The notes: a model not told the origin generated them from the sequence alone. DNA of 64,000 bases from Endosaccharibacter trunci (GCA_024515975.1 JAMSKV010000005.1:124001-188000); one strand, 5' to 3'; positions 17,443 to 27,460 are shown, numbered from the stretch's first letter. Made by a program: numbers and translations.

Positions 17443-20109
17443 TCACTCCCCAGCCGGAAGGCTGATGCTGACAAGCGTGCCCGGCGCCGCGTCGCGCGGC
17501 ACGTCCGGGCGTGGACTCTGTGCGGTAATGCGTCCGCCCATGGCTTCCACCAGGCCGCGCGCGATGGCCAGGCCGAGCCCGGTGCCAGGCGCCACACGGT
17601 CGCCGCGCGTCGAGCGGAAGAAGCTGTCGAACAGATGCGGCAGTTCGGCCGGGGGAACGCCCACGCCCTCGTCCGCGATTTCCACGAGCAGTTCGCCGGG
17701 CAACGGCGCGGTGATGCGTACGGCGATATGCGACCATTGCGGCGAATATTTCGCGGCATTGTCGAGCACGTTCACCAGCACCTGCTCCAGCAGCGCCGGA
17801 TCGGCCAGGGCCCGGCGTCCATCCGCCTCGCCGGAGACCGACACCGTGGCCTGCGCCGCGCCGGGCACGCGTGCGATCGCCGCCTCCACCACCGCGGGCA
17901 GCGACACCGCTTCCGTCCGTGGCCGGATCTGGCCGGATTCCAGCCGGGTCAGCTCGGTGATGTTGGCGAGAAACCGCGTCATCCGCACCACGTCCTCGTC
18001 GATCGCCGAGAGCAGATCGTTCCGCGTCTCCGTGTCGAGATGGTCCCAGGCGCCGCGCAGTGTTTCTGCGGCGCCCCTGATTCCGGTCAGCGGGGTGCGG
18101 AGATCGTGGCCCAGAGAGCCGAGCAGGGCGGTGCGCAGCTTCTGCGTATCCTCCATCGCGCTGGCCTGCGCGGCCAGAACGAACAGGCGCATCCGGTCCA
18201 GCGCCAGGGTCGCCTGGTCGGCCAGAACGTCGAGCGCCTGATGCTCGGGCGTGTCGGCGCCGGTGGCGGCCGGATCGGCGCTGCGCACGCCCAGCACCAT
18301 GGCGGCGCCATGCCCCGGCTCCAGCAGGCGGAACCGCCAGGCGGCGGAAGGCAGGGTGGCGGTGCCGCGTCCCGTCTCCACCTTGTTGGTGGCGCAGAAC
18401 CGGGCGGCGGCCTGCGAGCGCTCATCCAGCGCGGCGCCGGGCGGTACGGCGGCGGCGGGAAGCAGGTCCGGCGTGTCGGCGGCCGTCAGCAGAACCACCG
18501 CCTCGCCGGCGATCTGCGCCGCCTGACTGGCGATCTCGTGCGCCAGCCCGGCTTCGTCCACGGGTCCGGCCAGAGCGCGGCCGAACGCCCCGACGCGGCG
18601 CAGGCTGTCGATCCGTGCCTGAGCCGCGTGCGCTTCTGCGCGCACCCGGCCGCCCAGCGTGCCGGTCACGCCGGCCACGGCGGCGAACACCAGCAGTCCC
18701 ACAGCATCGTGCGTGTTGCCGATGGTGATGCTGTGCACGGGCGGAATGAAAAAGAAGTCCCAGCTCAGGAACGCCAGCGTGGCCGCGAACAGGCTGAGCC
18801 CGAGCCCGCCCAGCAGCGCCGCCACCACCACGGCGACCAGGAACAGCATGCCGACCGTGTCTTCCCGCAGGAGCGGCTCGGTCAGCAGCCCGGCTTCCGT
18901 CACCAGCGCCACCAGCACCGTGACCCAGAACAGGGGCTGCCCCTTGCGCAGGCGCGTGCCCGCGATGCGTGGCCTCGGGCGGGGGGCGGCGGTCGGCACC
19001 GCATGCAGCGGCAGATCGGGCAGGGTGCGTATCAGGGAGGCGGCCAGATTGCGCCGTCCGCGCAACAAAGCGCGCCACCGCCGCCAGCCTTGCATGGCGG
19101 TGGCGCGGCCGACCACGAGCTGGGTCGCATTGCGCTGCGATGCGGCTTCACGCGCCACCGCCACCAGATCGCGTCCGCCGCGCGTTTCCACGGTGGCGCC
19201 CAGCTCGCGCGCCAGCGCCAGCGACCGGCGGCGCATCGGCGGCTGATGCGGGCGCTCCACGTGCAGCACGCTCCATTCCGCATGCAGCGCGTCGGCCAGG
19301 CGCTTGGCGTAGCGCACCACCGCCTCGCCGGCCTCGTCCGGTCCGATCAGCGCCAGGACGTGTTCGGCCGCCGGCCAGGGCCCCGCCACGCGCTGCGCCT
19401 GCATCCAGTCGCGCACGTCGCGATCCACACGGTTCGCGGTGCGGCGCAGGGCGATCTCGCGCAAGGCGGCCAGATTGCCCTCGCGGAAATAATTCTCCAG
19501 CGCCCGCGTCGCCACGTCGGGGCGGTAGATGCGGCCTTCGCGCAGACGGTCCCGCAGCGCCTGTGGCGACAGGTCGATGAGCTCGATCTCGGCCGCCTCG
19601 TCCAGGATGTGGTCCGGCACGGTTTCCTGCACGCGCACGCCGGTGATGCGCGCCACGTCGTCGTTCAGGCTTTCGACGTGCTGGATGTTCAGCGTGGTCC
19701 AGACATCGATGCCGGCCGCCAGCAGCGCGCGCACATCCTCCCAGCGCTTGGCATGGTGCGCGCCCGGCGCATTGTGATGCGCCAGCTCGTCCATCAGCAG
19801 CAAAGCGGGACGGCGTTTCAGTGCGCCGAACAGATCGAATTCCGCGAGCGTCCGGCCGCGATCCTCCAGCATCAGCGGCGGAAGGGACGGCAGGCCAATG
19901 GTCTGCTCCTCGGTGCCGGCGCGGCCATGCGTCTCGATAACGCCGGCCAGAACATCCGTGCCGGCATCCAGCAGCGCGCGCGCCCGGGCCAGCATGGCCC
20001 AGGTCTTGCCGACCCCGGGCGCCGCGCCGAGAAAGATCTTCAGCCGCCCCTCATGCTCGCGCATCGCAGTGGCCAGCAGACGGTCGGGATCGGGGCGTGA
20101 CGGGTCCAT
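17443..20109 (-). CDS. kdpD: Sensor histidine kinase KdpD
   Basis: 888 residues, full family length. The N-terminal KdpD domain carries a Walker A GAAPGVGKT (28-36) and a Walker-B-like LLLMDELAHHN. A Usp-like segment follows (about 230-375), then four closely packed membrane segments (about 400-500, starting LFWVTVLVALVTEAG), a GAF-like region, and the kinase core. The phosphoacceptor is His668 in LGSLGHDLRTPLTG, with N-box NVLDNAAKYS, G1 DEGVGVP and G2 GTGLGLAI. It senses potassium need or ionic strength at the inner membrane and phosphorylates KdpE. It follows kdpC by 55 bases. Confidence 0.97.
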   Translation of the reverse strand: MDPSRPDPDRLLATAMREHEGRLKIFLGAAPGVGKTWAMLARARALLDAGTDVLAGVIETHGRAGTEEQTIGLPSLPPLMLEDRGRTLAEFDLFGALKRRPALLLMDELAHHNAPGAHHAKRWEDVRALLAAGIDVWTTLNIQHVESLNDDVARITGVRVQETVPDHILDEAAEIELIDLSPQALRDRLREGRIYRPDVATRALENYFREGNLAALREIALRRTANRVDRDVRDWMQAQRVAGPWPAAEHVLALIGPDEAGEAVVRYAKRLADALHAEWSVLHVERPHQPPMRRRSLALARELGATVETRGGRDLVAVAREAASQRNATQLVVGRATAMQGWRRWRALLRGRRNLAASLIRTLPDLPLHAVPTAAPRPRPRIAGTRLRKGQPLFWVTVLVALVTEAGLLTEPLLREDTVGMLFLVAVVVAALLGGLGLSLFAATLAFLSWDFFFIPPVHSITIGNTHDAVGLLVFAAVAGVTGTLGGRVRAEAHAAQARIDSLRRVGAFGRALAGPVDEAGLAHEIASQAAQIAGEAVVLLTAADTPDLLPAAAVPPGAALDERSQAAARFCATNKVETGRGTATLPSAAWRFRLLEPGHGAAMVLGVRSADPAATGADTPEHQALDVLADQATLALDRMRLFVLAAQASAMEDTQKLRTALLGSLGHDLRTPLTGIRGAAETLRGAWDHLDTETRNDLLSAIDEDVVRMTRFLANITELTRLESGQIRPRTEAVSLPAVVEAAIARVPGAAQATVSVSGEADGRRALADPALLEQVLVNVLDNAAKYSPQWSHIAVRITAPLPGELLVEIADEGVGVPPAELPHLFDSFFRSTRGDRVAPGTGLGLAIARGLVEAMGGRITAQSPRPDVPRDAAPGTLVSISLPAGE

Positions 20110-20164
20110 CGCGGCATGACCGTAGCAGGTGCGGAAGGCTGCCGCCTCCCGCTGCGCTCCGGCT

Positions 20165-20755
20165 TCAGCGCGGCATGTTGAGCAGAGCCAGATTCAGTGC
20201 CAGCACGTTCACGCGCGCGCCGCCGAGGAAGCCCAGCAGCGGCAGCTGCGTGTGCGACGCGATCAGCGCGCGCACCTGGTCCGTCGCCAGATGGCGCGCG
20301 GCGGCGACGCGATCGGCCTGCATCAGGGCGTTCTCGGGAGAGATGTCCGGGTCGAGGCCGGAGCCGGACGTGGTGACCGCATCCGCCGGCACGCTCGTCG
20401 CGTGCAGCGCCGCCACGTCGCCGCGCACCCGGTCGATCAGCGCCTTGGAGGTGGGGGCGAGATTGGAGGCTGCGGAATTATCCGCCGCGTAGGGCGTCGG
20501 GATCGTCTTGGAACTGTCCTTCGGATCGGGTTCCACGGTGGCGGACGGGCGCGGATGGAAGAAGCCGGCGCCGGTGAAGTTCTGCCCGATCAGCAGGGAC
20601 CCGACCGGCTGGCCGTCGCGGATCACCAGACTGCCATCGGCCTTCTCCGGCGCGAGGATCTGGGCGCCGCCGACGATGGCGAGCGGGAGAGCCGCCCCCG
20701 TGAGCGCGGTGAAGGCCAGCATGGTGACGAAGGCGGGACGAAGGGAGGACAGCAT
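20165..20755 (-). CDS. kdpC: Potassium-transporting ATPase subunit KdpC
   Basis: 196 residues. One N-terminal membrane helix (LRPAFVTMLAFTALTGAALPLAI) anchors a periplasmic domain containing the family hallmarks GSLLIGQNFTGAGFFHPRPSA, YAADNSAASNLAPTS and SGSGLDPDISPENA, ending near LPLLGFLGGARVNVLALN. KdpC stabilises the KdpFABC complex and influences ATP affinity of KdpB. The ATG at 20755 is at the conserved MLSSLRPA start; kdpB ends 5 bases upstream. The reading frame stays open far upstream in antisense-like shadow of kdpB, which should not be mistaken for a longer protein. Confidence 0.97.
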   Translation of the reverse strand: MLSSLRPAFVTMLAFTALTGAALPLAIVGGAQILAPEKADGSLVIRDGQPVGSLLIGQNFTGAGFFHPRPSATVEPDPKDSSKTIPTPYAADNSAASNLAPTSKALIDRVRGDVAALHATSVPADAVTTSGSGLDPDISPENALMQADRVAAARHLATDQVRALIASHTQLPLLGFLGGARVNVLALNLALLNMPR

Positions 20756-20760
20756 GGTGT

Positions 20761-22827
20761 TCACGCCAGATGCAGGAAGGACAGAACGAGATCGATCAGT
20801 TTGATGCCGATGAACGGGGCGATGAGGCCGCCCACGCCGTAGATCAGCAGATTGCGTCGCAGCAGGGCGGCCGCGCCGAGCGGACGGAACCGCACGCCGC
20901 GCAGAGCCAGCGGCACCAGGATCACGATGATCAGCGCGTTGAAGATCACCGCGCTCATGATCGCGCTCTGCGGCGAATGCAGACGCATGATGTTCAGCGC
21001 CTCCAGCCCGGGATAGCCGGCCACGAAGATCGCAGGCAGGATCGCGAAGTATTTTGACACGTCGTTGGCGATCGAGAAGGTGGTGAGCGAGCCGCGCGTG
21101 ATCAGCAGCTGCTTGCCGATCTCCACCACCTCGATCAGCTTGGTGGGATCGCTGTCCAGATCGACCATGTTGCCGGCTTCGCGCGCGGCCTGGGTGCCGG
21201 TCTGCATCGCCACGCCCACATCCGCCTGCGCCAGGGCTGGCGCGTCGTTGGTGCCGTCGCCGCACATCGCGACCAGGCGCCCGTCGGACTGCACGCGGCG
21301 GATATAGTCGAGCTTGTCCTGCGGCGTGGCCTGGGCGAGGAAATCGTCCACGCCGGCCTCGGCGGCGATGGCGGCGGCGGTCACCTTGTTGTCGCCGGTG
21401 ATCATCACCGTGCGGATGCCCATCCGGCGCAGGGCGGCGAAACGCTCCCGAATGCCGGGCTTCACCACGTCGGACAGGGCGATCACGCCGAGCAGATGCC
21501 CGTCCTCGGACACCGCCAGCGGCGTTCCGCCGGCCCTGGCGATGCGATCCACGCTTTCGGCGAAACCGGCGGGAGCAACGCCGCCGATCGTCGCCAGCAG
21601 GCTGTCGACCGCGCCCTTGCGCCAGGAGCGTCCGGCGCCATCGAGGCCGCTCAGGCGGGTATTGGCCGAGAACGGCACGGTGACGGCATCGGCCGGCGCC
21701 TCGACGACGATGCCGTAGCGGTCGCGCGCCAGGGCCAGGATGGAGCGGCCCTCCGGCGTGTCGTCGCCGATCGATGCGGACGCCGCCGCCTGCGCCAGAG
21801 CGCGCGCATCGGCGCCGGAGATCGGCTCGAACGCGGTCGCCATGCGGTTGCCGAAGGTGATGGTGCCGGTCTTGTCGAGCAGCAGCATGTCCACGTCGCC
21901 GGCCGCTTCCACGGCGCGACCCGACGTTGCCACCACGTTGAAGCGAACCAGCCGATCCATGCCGGCGATGCCGATCGCCGACAGGAGGCCGCCGATGGTG
22001 GTCGGGATCAGCGTCACCAGAAGGGCGGCCAGCACGGGCACGCCGAGAACCAGTCCGGAGTAATGCGCGAAGCCGACCAGCGTGGCGACCGCGATCAGGA
22101 AGATGATGGTCAGGCCGGCCAGGAGAATGTCGAGCGCGATCTCGTTCGGCGTCTTGCGGCGCTTGGCGCCTTCCACTAGCGCGATCATGCGATCGATGAA
22201 GGTGGAGCCTGGTGCTGCGGTGATGCGCACGACCATCCAGTCGGAGAGGAGACGCGTGCCGCCGGTGACGGCGGAGCGGTCGCCGCCGGCCTCGCGGATC
22301 ACCGGCGCGCTTTCGCCGGTGACGGCGCTCTCGTCCACGGAGCCGATGCCCTCGACGATCTCGCCGTCGGCCGGCACCAGGTCGCCCGCTTCCACCAGCA
22401 CGAAGGCGCCGACGGAAAGCTGGGTCGCCGGCACGGGGCGATACAGGGCGCGGTCGTCCGGGCGCACCAGCAGCTTGGCCGACAGGTCGGCGCGGGCGCG
22501 TCGCAGCGTTTCCGCACGTGCCCGTCCGCGTCCTTCCGCCACCGCCTCGGCGAAGGTGGCGAACAGGACGGTGAGCCAGAGCCAGGCGGCGATGGCGGCG
22601 GCGAACCCGGCCGGCTGGCCGAGGATCGCGTTGCGCGCCGCCAGGAACGTCACCAGCGCGGCCACGATCTCGGTGACGAAGATCACCGGATTGCGGATGA
22701 GCTGGGCCGGATTGAGCTTGCGCAGCGCATCCAGCACGGCGCGCCGCAGGATGGCGCCGTCCAGCAGCCGGATGGGCGAGGCGGCATGGTGCGGGTTGGG
22801 GGCCGCGTCGGGGGTGATGGCGTTCAT
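20761..22827 (-). CDS. kdpB: Potassium-transporting P-type ATPase subunit KdpB
   Basis: 688 residues. Catalytic P-type ATPase: TGES motif ([10 protein letters not shown]), phosphorylated Asp318 in [13 protein letters not shown], nucleotide-binding and hinge motifs ([40 protein letters not shown]). Membrane segments lie at the N-terminus, around [17 protein letters not shown], and near the end. It drives high-affinity potassium uptake through KdpA. It lies 23 bases after kdpA in the kdp operon. Confidence 0.98.
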   Translation of the reverse strand: MNAITPDAAPNPHHAASPIRLLDGAILRRAVLDALRKLNPAQLIRNPVIFVTEIVAALVTFLAARNAILGQPAGFAAAIAAWLWLTVLFATFAEAVAEGRGRARAETLRRARADLSAKLLVRPDDRALYRPVPATQLSVGAFVLVEAGDLVPADGEIVEGIGSVDESAVTGESAPVIREAGGDRSAVTGGTRLLSDWMVVRITAAPGSTFIDRMIALVEGAKRRKTPNEIALDILLAGLTIIFLIAVATLVGFAHYSGLVLGVPVLAALLVTLIPTTIGGLLSAIGIAGMDRLVRFNVVATSGRAVEAAGDVDMLLLDKTGTITFGNRMATAFEPISGADARALAQAAASASIGDDTPEGRSILALARDRYGIVVEAPADAVTVPFSANTRLSGLDGAGRSWRKGAVDSLLATIGGVAPAGFAESVDRIARAGGTPLAVSEDGHLLGVIALSDVVKPGIRERFAALRRMGIRTVMITGDNKVTAAAIAAEAGVDDFLAQATPQDKLDYIRRVQSDGRLVAMCGDGTNDAPALAQADVGVAMQTGTQAAREAGNMVDLDSDPTKLIEVVEIGKQLLITRGSLTTFSIANDVSKYFAILPAIFVAGYPGLEALNIMRLHSPQSAIMSAVIFNALIIVILVPLALRGVRFRPLGAAALLRRNLLIYGVGGLIAPFIGIKLIDLVLSFLHLA

Positions 22828-22850
22828 CGGTTCGGGATCCGGATCGGAAA

Positions 22851-24557
22851 TCAGTAGCTGTGGCCGGCAAGCATGGAGACATGCTCTGCCAGTGGCCCCA
22901 GGGACAAAGCGGGCAGGAACTGCAGGCCGCCCAGGATCAGGATCACGCCGGCGAGCAGACCCACGAACAGGGCGCCGTCGGTCGGGAACGTGCCCTGGCC
23001 GGGCGGCACGGAGGGCTTGGCCGCCAGAGAGCCGGCGATCGCCAGGACCGGCACCAGGAAGGCGAACCGGCCCAGCAGCATGGCGATGGCCAGGCCATAA
23101 TCGAGCAGCGGCGTATCCGCGGACAGGCCGGCGAACGCGCTGCCGTTATTGGCCGTGGCAGAGGTCCAGGCATACAGCATCTCGCTCAGGCCGTGCGGCC
23201 CGGCATTGGCGAGCGAGCCGAGACCGGAAGCGGTGCAGAGCGAGTAGGCGGCGCCGCCCAGGATGCAGAGCGGCAGGATCAGCACCGCCAGCATGGCCAG
23301 CTTGACCTCGCGCGCGCCGATCTTCTTGCCGAGATATTCCGGCGTGCGGCCGACCATCAGGCCGGCCACGAACACCGCCATGATCGCGAACACCACGATG
23401 CCGTAGAGACCCGATCCGACGCCGCCCGGCACGACCTCGCCCAGCTGCATCAGGAACAAGGCGACCAGGCCGCCCAGCGGCATCAGGCTGTCATGCGCCG
23501 CGATCACCGCACCGGTGGAGGTGCCGGTGGTGGCGGCCGCGAACACGGAAGACAGCGCCACGCCGAAGCGCACTTCCTTGCCTTCCATGTTGCCGCCCAC
23601 GACACCCAGCGCATGCAGCAGCGGATTGCCGGCGGCTTCGGCGGCGTAGAGCAGCACCGCGAACAGGCCGAGCAGCACGACCATGGTGACGAGCAGCGCG
23701 ATGCCGTCGCGCACCCGTTCCGCGATCACGCCGAACGCGACCGGCATGGCGAACGGGATCAGCAGAAGGGTCCAGTTCTCGATGAGATCCGACAGCACAC
23801 CGGGATTCTCGAACGGATGCGCGGCGTTGGCGTTGAAGAAGCCGCCGCCATTGGTGCCGAGATTCTTGATCGCTTCCTGGAAAGCCACCGGCCCCAGCGC
23901 GATCACCTGCTTCACGCCTTCGAGCGTCGTCACCGTGGTGCTGGCCGACAGCGTATCCGGAACGCCCAGCGCGATCAGTATGGCCGTCAACACGATCGAA
24001 ATCGGGATCAGCAGGTGCAGCGTGATTCGCGTGATATCGACCCAGGCATTGCCGAGACCGTTCGCGCCCGAACCCTTGCGGAAGGCGCGCGAGACGGCGA
24101 ACGCGGCGGCAATGCCTGCGGCAGCACTCAGGAAGTTGTGCGATGTCAGGCCCAGCATTTGCGAGAACGGGCTGAGCGTGGTTTCACCCGCATAGGCCTG
24201 CCAGTTGGTGTTGGTCAGGAACGAGATCGCCGTGTTGAAGGCGAGCCTTGGCGACATGCCGGGAAAATGCAGGGGATTCATCGGCAGGTAGTACTGCCCG
24301 CGCAAGACCGCGTAGAGCAGGATGAAATGCATGACGCTGAACACCATCAGTGCCGAGACGTAGCCGCGCCAGCCCATGGAGGCGCCGGCACGAATACCGC
24401 AGGCGGCGAACAGGCCGCGCTCCACCGGCGCCAGGATCGGCGACAGCAGCGTGCGCTCGCCATTCGCGATGCGGGCGATGAAGCGGCCGAGCGGCAGGGC
24501 CAGCAGCGCCGGCACCAGCAGCACGACCAGGATCTGCGCAAAACCGGAGACGGTCAT
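22851..24557 (-). CDS. kdpA: Potassium-transporting ATPase subunit KdpA
   Basis: 568 residues, usual length. Potassium channel-like subunit of the Kdp complex with about ten membrane helices. Pore-loop-type segments are visible as [32 protein letters not shown], and [13 protein letters not shown], all typical selectivity-filter regions of Kdp[32 protein letters not shown]-type conserved sequence is intact near residue 95-125. It follows kdpF by 13 bases. Confidence 0.98.
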   Translation of the reverse strand: MTVSGFAQILVVLLVPALLALPLGRFIARIANGERTLLSPILAPVERGLFAACGIRAGASMGWRGYVSALMVFSVMHFILLYAVLRGQYYLPMNPLHFPGMSPRLAFNTAISFLTNTNWQAYAGETTLSPFSQMLGLTSHNFLSAAAGIAAAFAVSRAFRKGSGANGLGNAWVDITRITLHLLIPISIVLTAILIALGVPDTLSASTTVTTLEGVKQVIALGPVAFQEAIKNLGTNGGGFFNANAAHPFENPGVLSDLIENWTLLLIPFAMPVAFGVIAERVRDGIALLVTMVVLLGLFAVLLYAAEAAGNPLLHALGVVGGNMEGKEVRFGVALSSVFAAATTGTSTGAVIAAHDSLMPLGGLVALFLMQLGEVVPGGVGSGLYGIVVFAIMAVFVAGLMVGRTPEYLGKKIGAREVKLAMLAVLILPLCILGGAAYSLCTASGLGSLANAGPHGLSEMLYAWTSATANNGSAFAGLSADTPLLDYGLAIAMLLGRFAFLVPVLAIAGSLAAKPSVPPGQGTFPTDGALFVGLLAGVILILGGLQFLPALSLGPLAEHVSMLAGHSY

Positions 24558-24570
24558 GATCCCGCCCCCG

Positions 24571-24657
24571 TCACAGATCTTCCGGACGCAGCAGCGCCCA
24601 GAGCAGATAAACGAACAAGGCCGACGACACGATGCCGCCCAGGATGAGATCGAGCAT
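24571..24657 (-). CDS. kdpF: KdpF, small membrane subunit of the Kdp complex
   Basis: 28 residues: MLDLILGGIVSSALFVYLLW then ALLRPEDL. A single transmembrane helix with the conserved YLLWALLRPE ending of KdpF, which packs between KdpA and KdpB and stabilises the complex. It starts 8 bases after a second tiny gene and ends 13 bases before kdpA, exactly where kdpF is expected. It is shorter than most gene-calling cut-offs. Confidence 0.93.
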   Translation of the reverse strand: MLDLILGGIVSSALFVYLLWALLRPEDL

Positions 24658-24665
24658 GGCCAGGC

Positions 24666-24749
24666 TCAGATCCGATCGCAGAAGGCGGCATAGGCCACCA
24701 TCAGCAGCAGGCCGGCCGAGCCAGCGACGAGAACAAGAAGATCGACCAT
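24666..24749 (-). CDS. 27-residue membrane peptide at the head of the kdp operon
   Basis: Reads MVDLLVLVAGSAGLLLMVAY then AAFCDRI and TGA. One hydrophobic helix followed by a short AxxCDRI tail. Similar tiny frames (single helix ending YAxxCDRL/I) are known to me just before kdpF in other proteobacterial kdp operons, so this is probably a real coding unit. It may be a further small subunit or assembly peptide of KdpFABC. No direct evidence of translation. Confidence 0.65.
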   Translation of the reverse strand: MVDLLVLVAGSAGLLLMVAYAAFCDRI

Positions 24750-24891
24750 GAAACGGTGCACCGGTGTTCAGCTGGAAAAGATGAACACCGGACTAGGGCG
24801 GAACCGCGTAAAGGCGCGATGCGTGTTCCGCGGCGTGGGCATAAAGGTGATATAAAGGCGGGGAGGCGTCAGGCGATGGGAGACGAGAAGT

Positions 24892-25009
24892 CTTCTTTTT
24901 CTGAAGAAAAAGAAGCAAAAAGACTTCTGTCCGTTTGGTGAGGAGTGTGCGGCTGAGCGCCAAGCCAAACGGACAGAAGTTCTTTGGTTCTTTCTTTCAA
25001 GAAAGAACC
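24892..25009. repeat. Composite hairpin repeat, complete copy A
   Basis: Three nested inverted repeats in order: CTTCTTTTTC-TGAA-GAAAAAGAAG (24892-24915); ACTTCTGTCCGTTTGG (24923-24938) with its exact complement CCAAACGGACAGAAGT (24965-24980); and GGTTCTTTCTT-TC-AAGAAAGAACC (24986-25009). The copy at 56969-57084 has the same parts in the opposite orientation, including part of the central loop (CGCACACTC). It separates the methyltransferase 3' end from the kdp promoter region, and its A/T runs give terminators for both strands. Confidence 0.85.
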
Positions 25010-25026
25010 CTTCTTTCAAAGATGTT

Positions 25027-25842
25027 CTACGTCCCGATCTTGCGGAACTTCAGCACGAAGTTGTCCGCCTCGCCGATCGCTTCGTATTTGGCGTGGTCGG
25101 TGGCGCCCAGGGCGTAGGTCGGCGGCAGCGTCCAGACGCCTTTCGGATGGTCCGCATCGTCGCGCGGGTTGGCGTCGATCTCCGACGAGCCGACCAGTTT
25201 GAAGCCGGCCTTCTCGATTAGCGCGATCGCGTAATCCTGGCGTACATAGCCGTTCTCCGCCTTCGGGTCCTGCGGCGTCTTCGTGTTGGCGCGATGGTCC
25301 TCCACGCCGAGAATCCCGCCAGGCTTCAGCACCGCCCTGATGCCGGCCAGGATCGCGGCAGTGTCGCCGGCTTCCATCCAGTTGTGCAGGTTGCGGAAGG
25401 TGAGAACGATGTCGGCGCTGTCCGGCGGTCCGAGATCGGTGTCGTGCGCGCCAAGCCTGGTCGTATGGAGGCGGTCGTAATCGGCCGGATGCGCGGCCAG
25501 CATTGCCTGGAAGTCCGGCGACAGGGCGAAATGCCGCTCCGTGCGATCGCCGTCCTGCGGGCCCATGGCGATGGTGTAGCGACCATGGTCGTGCAGCAGC
25601 GGCGCCAGGATCTGGGTCCAGTAGCCGCCGCCCGGCCAGATCTCGATCACCGACGAGGACGGCGTCACGCCGAAGAAGCTCAGTTCCTCGGCCGGGTGGC
25701 GCGCCGGATCGCGCGCCACCATGTTCGGCGTCCGGTCAGGCGACGCGATCGCCCGCAGCAGAGCCGGATCGGGCGCTGCCTGCGCGGCCGATACGCCCGC
25801 CGTGACGCACAGGGCGCCGAGAAAGGGAACGAGAATACGCAT
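25027..25842 (-). CDS. Exported SAM-methyltransferase-fold protein
   Basis: 271 residues from the ATG at 25842, preceded by GGAAGG. Signal peptide MRILVPFLGALCVTAGVSAA. The mature part has a class I methyltransferase core: motif I IEIWPGGGYWTQILAP, a motif II/IV-like region with LTFRNLHNWMEAG, and KPGGILGVEDHRA. This matches the predicted methyltransferase group (COG4798 type), members of which commonly carry signal peptides. Because SAM is not expected in the periplasm, the true reaction is uncertain. A longer frame 18 codons upstream lacks a signal peptide in place and is less likely. Confidence 0.8.
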   Translation of the reverse strand: MRILVPFLGALCVTAGVSAAQAAPDPALLRAIASPDRTPNMVARDPARHPAEELSFFGVTPSSSVIEIWPGGGYWTQILAPLLHDHGRYTIAMGPQDGDRTERHFALSPDFQAMLAAHPADYDRLHTTRLGAHDTDLGPPDSADIVLTFRNLHNWMEAGDTAAILAGIRAVLKPGGILGVEDHRANTKTPQDPKAENGYVRQDYAIALIEKAGFKLVGSSEIDANPRDDADHPKGVWTLPPTYALGATDHAKYEAIGEADNFVLKFRKIGT

Positions 25843-25914
25843 GCAACGACCTTCCAGGCAGCGAAGTGGGGAGATGCCAGCCGGAACCATCCGCACCGCC
25901 GCCGGATAGGCGCG

Positions 25915-26802
25915 TCATCGCTCCGGCCAGCCGGCTTGCGGCGGCGGAAACACCAGGCGCGCGCCGGGCGTCACGATCGGGTTCATCTGCTGCACCTGGG
26001 CGAAGGGCGGCGCTTCGGTGCCGGCATAGACCCGCTGGTAGAGCGCGGACAAACTGTCCCCGGGCTCGGCCCTCATCAGCAGGTTGGCGTGTTTCGACCG
26101 CTCGTTCACCGTCTGGCCGGGCTGGAACTCCGTCGGCGGCGACCGCTGCGTGTGCGGATGCGGACCGAACCACAGCAGCGCGCCGGCCGCGATCACCAGC
26201 AGCGCTAGCAGGATCAGCAGAAGCGTCAGCAGAGAACGACGGCGTGCCGGGCGCTCCACCATGGGAACCAGGGCGCGGGACTCGCCGTCCGGCGGTATCG
26301 TGAGGTCGGTGCGTGCGGTAATGACGGGCTCGGCCGCATTCACCACGGTTCCCATCATGCGGTGGAGGTGCGACAGGCCCGCCTCGCTCAAGAGCGGCGA
26401 CAAGGGACGGTTGCTGCTCAGGAGCAGGGCCAACCCGCCATAATGTTCGGCCGCTTCCGCCGCCTGTTCCAGTTCGCGCAGCATATCCGCGGACAGCAGC
26501 CCGGCATCCGGCACCGCCAGGACAAGCGGCCTGGAGCGATCGGGCGGGTTGGGAAACGCGCGCGCGACTTCGTCGCGCAGGCTATCCGGCGTGGCGGTTG
26601 CGGCGGTGATCGTGAGCAGCGGCACCTGGCTCGACGCTGCGAGTTCGGCCACGCGGGCGAGAACGCGATCGGTGTCCGGTCTGGGGCCGACCAGATTGAC
26701 GCCCGTGCCGGGCTCCGCGCGCAGAAAAAGCTCGATCAGCCGCTCCGCTGCCGGCAAGGGCGGTGGGGGGCTTCCGGAGGGCAACTGGGTCGGGTCCGTC
26801 AT
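25915..26802 (-). CDS. Single-pass membrane protein with C-terminal LysM-like domain
   Basis: 295 residues. The N-terminal 175 residues look like a divergent P-loop/AAA-fold remnant (LPAAERLIELFLRAEPGTGVNLVGPRP, RPLVLAVPDAGLLSADMLRELEQAAE, LALLLSSNRPLSPLL) without a Walker A lysine. A strong membrane helix follows basic residues (RRRSLLTLLLILLALLVIAA, about 188-210). The periplasmic end resembles a LysM domain (MRAEPGDSLSALYQRVYAG ... VQQMNPIVTPGARLVFPPP). The layout recalls the ExeA/GspA type of ATPase with a peptidoglycan-binding end, but the ATPase part seems inactive. Role unknown; possibly a cell-wall anchored envelope factor. Confidence 0.7.
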   Translation of the reverse strand: MTDPTQLPSGSPPPPLPAAERLIELFLRAEPGTGVNLVGPRPDTDRVLARVAELAASSQVPLLTITAATATPDSLRDEVARAFPNPPDRSRPLVLAVPDAGLLSADMLRELEQAAEAAEHYGGLALLLSSNRPLSPLLSEAGLSHLHRMMGTVVNAAEPVITARTDLTIPPDGESRALVPMVERPARRRSLLTLLLILLALLVIAAGALLWFGPHPHTQRSPPTEFQPGQTVNERSKHANLLMRAEPGDSLSALYQRVYAGTEAPPFAQVQQMNPIVTPGARLVFPPPQAGWPER

Positions 26803-26842
26803 CGCCGGCCGATCGTAGCAACGGATCGGCGCAGGCGGAACC

Positions 26843-27349
26843 TCAGGGCATGGGGATCGACAGGCTCATGCCACCACCCGGGCGGCGGCGATTGTTCTTG
26901 TCGCTTTCCAGATTGGACCCGGGGGCGAAACCGTCGCCGGAGAAATGGTCCTTGTTGCTGTAGAAGCTTGGGTTCAGGCTAGCCTGCTGCTGTGACGCGA
27001 GAGTCTGCGCGTCCGGGCCCGGCGCGTCCACATCCTCGTCCGGCAGCGGTGCCGGACGCATCGCCGTCGCCCGGGCCTGCATCACCGGCATATGCGGGGA
27101 ATTGCCAGCCTTGTCGCCAAGCGTGGTGGCCAGGCTCGCCGTGTCGATGGTCTGAAGCTGCAGGCGGCTGACATGCCGGGCCGGCTTGGGCGTCGTGACC
27201 GATGGCAGGCTGGCCGGAAGCGCCGCGCTGTCGGTCGCGTTCGGCAGATCGGCGGAGGGTATCGGGGTCGCCGCCATGGCGGTGCCGGCCAACAGGATGG
27301 TCGCAGCGGCAACAACAGGCAGGATGCGCGAAACAGGCCTCGAACGCAT
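26843..27349 (-). CDS. Secreted protein of unknown function
   Basis: 168 residues if started at the ATG at 27349, which puts a signal peptide at the N-terminus (MRSRPVSRILPVVAAATILL then AGTAMA). An ATG 12 codons earlier exists but lacks a ribosome site. The mature protein is low in complexity, rich in Pro, Ala, Asp and Asn, and ends with a basic-glycine tail (NNRRRPGGGMSLSIPMP). No recognisable domain. It lies 40 bases upstream of the LysM-like gene on the same strand and may belong with it as an envelope unit. Confidence 0.6.
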   Translation of the reverse strand: MRSRPVSRILPVVAAATILLAGTAMAATPIPSADLPNATDSAALPASLPSVTTPKPARHVSRLQLQTIDTASLATTLGDKAGNSPHMPVMQARATAMRPAPLPDEDVDAPGPDAQTLASQQQASLNPSFYSNKDHFSGDGFAPGSNLESDKNNRRRPGGGMSLSIPMP

Positions 27350-27460
27350 GGTCAGGATCCGGGTGAAGAGAACCGCATCGGTCATGACGACAATGTGAGC
27401 GATGGCGCAACGCGCCGCAACGAGAAAACAGCCTTTGTTACAGGGCGATTCGGAACGTGA

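Noticed and set aside
16858-20100. 1080-residue frame antisense to kdpD and kdpE
   Set aside because: It is Gln/Arg/His-rich shadow sequence with no motifs; both kdp genes on the other strand are complete.
22860-24647. 595-residue frame antisense to kdpA
   Set aside because: Shadow of kdpA; its Gln/His/Arg-rich composition is typical of antisense reading of high-GC genes.
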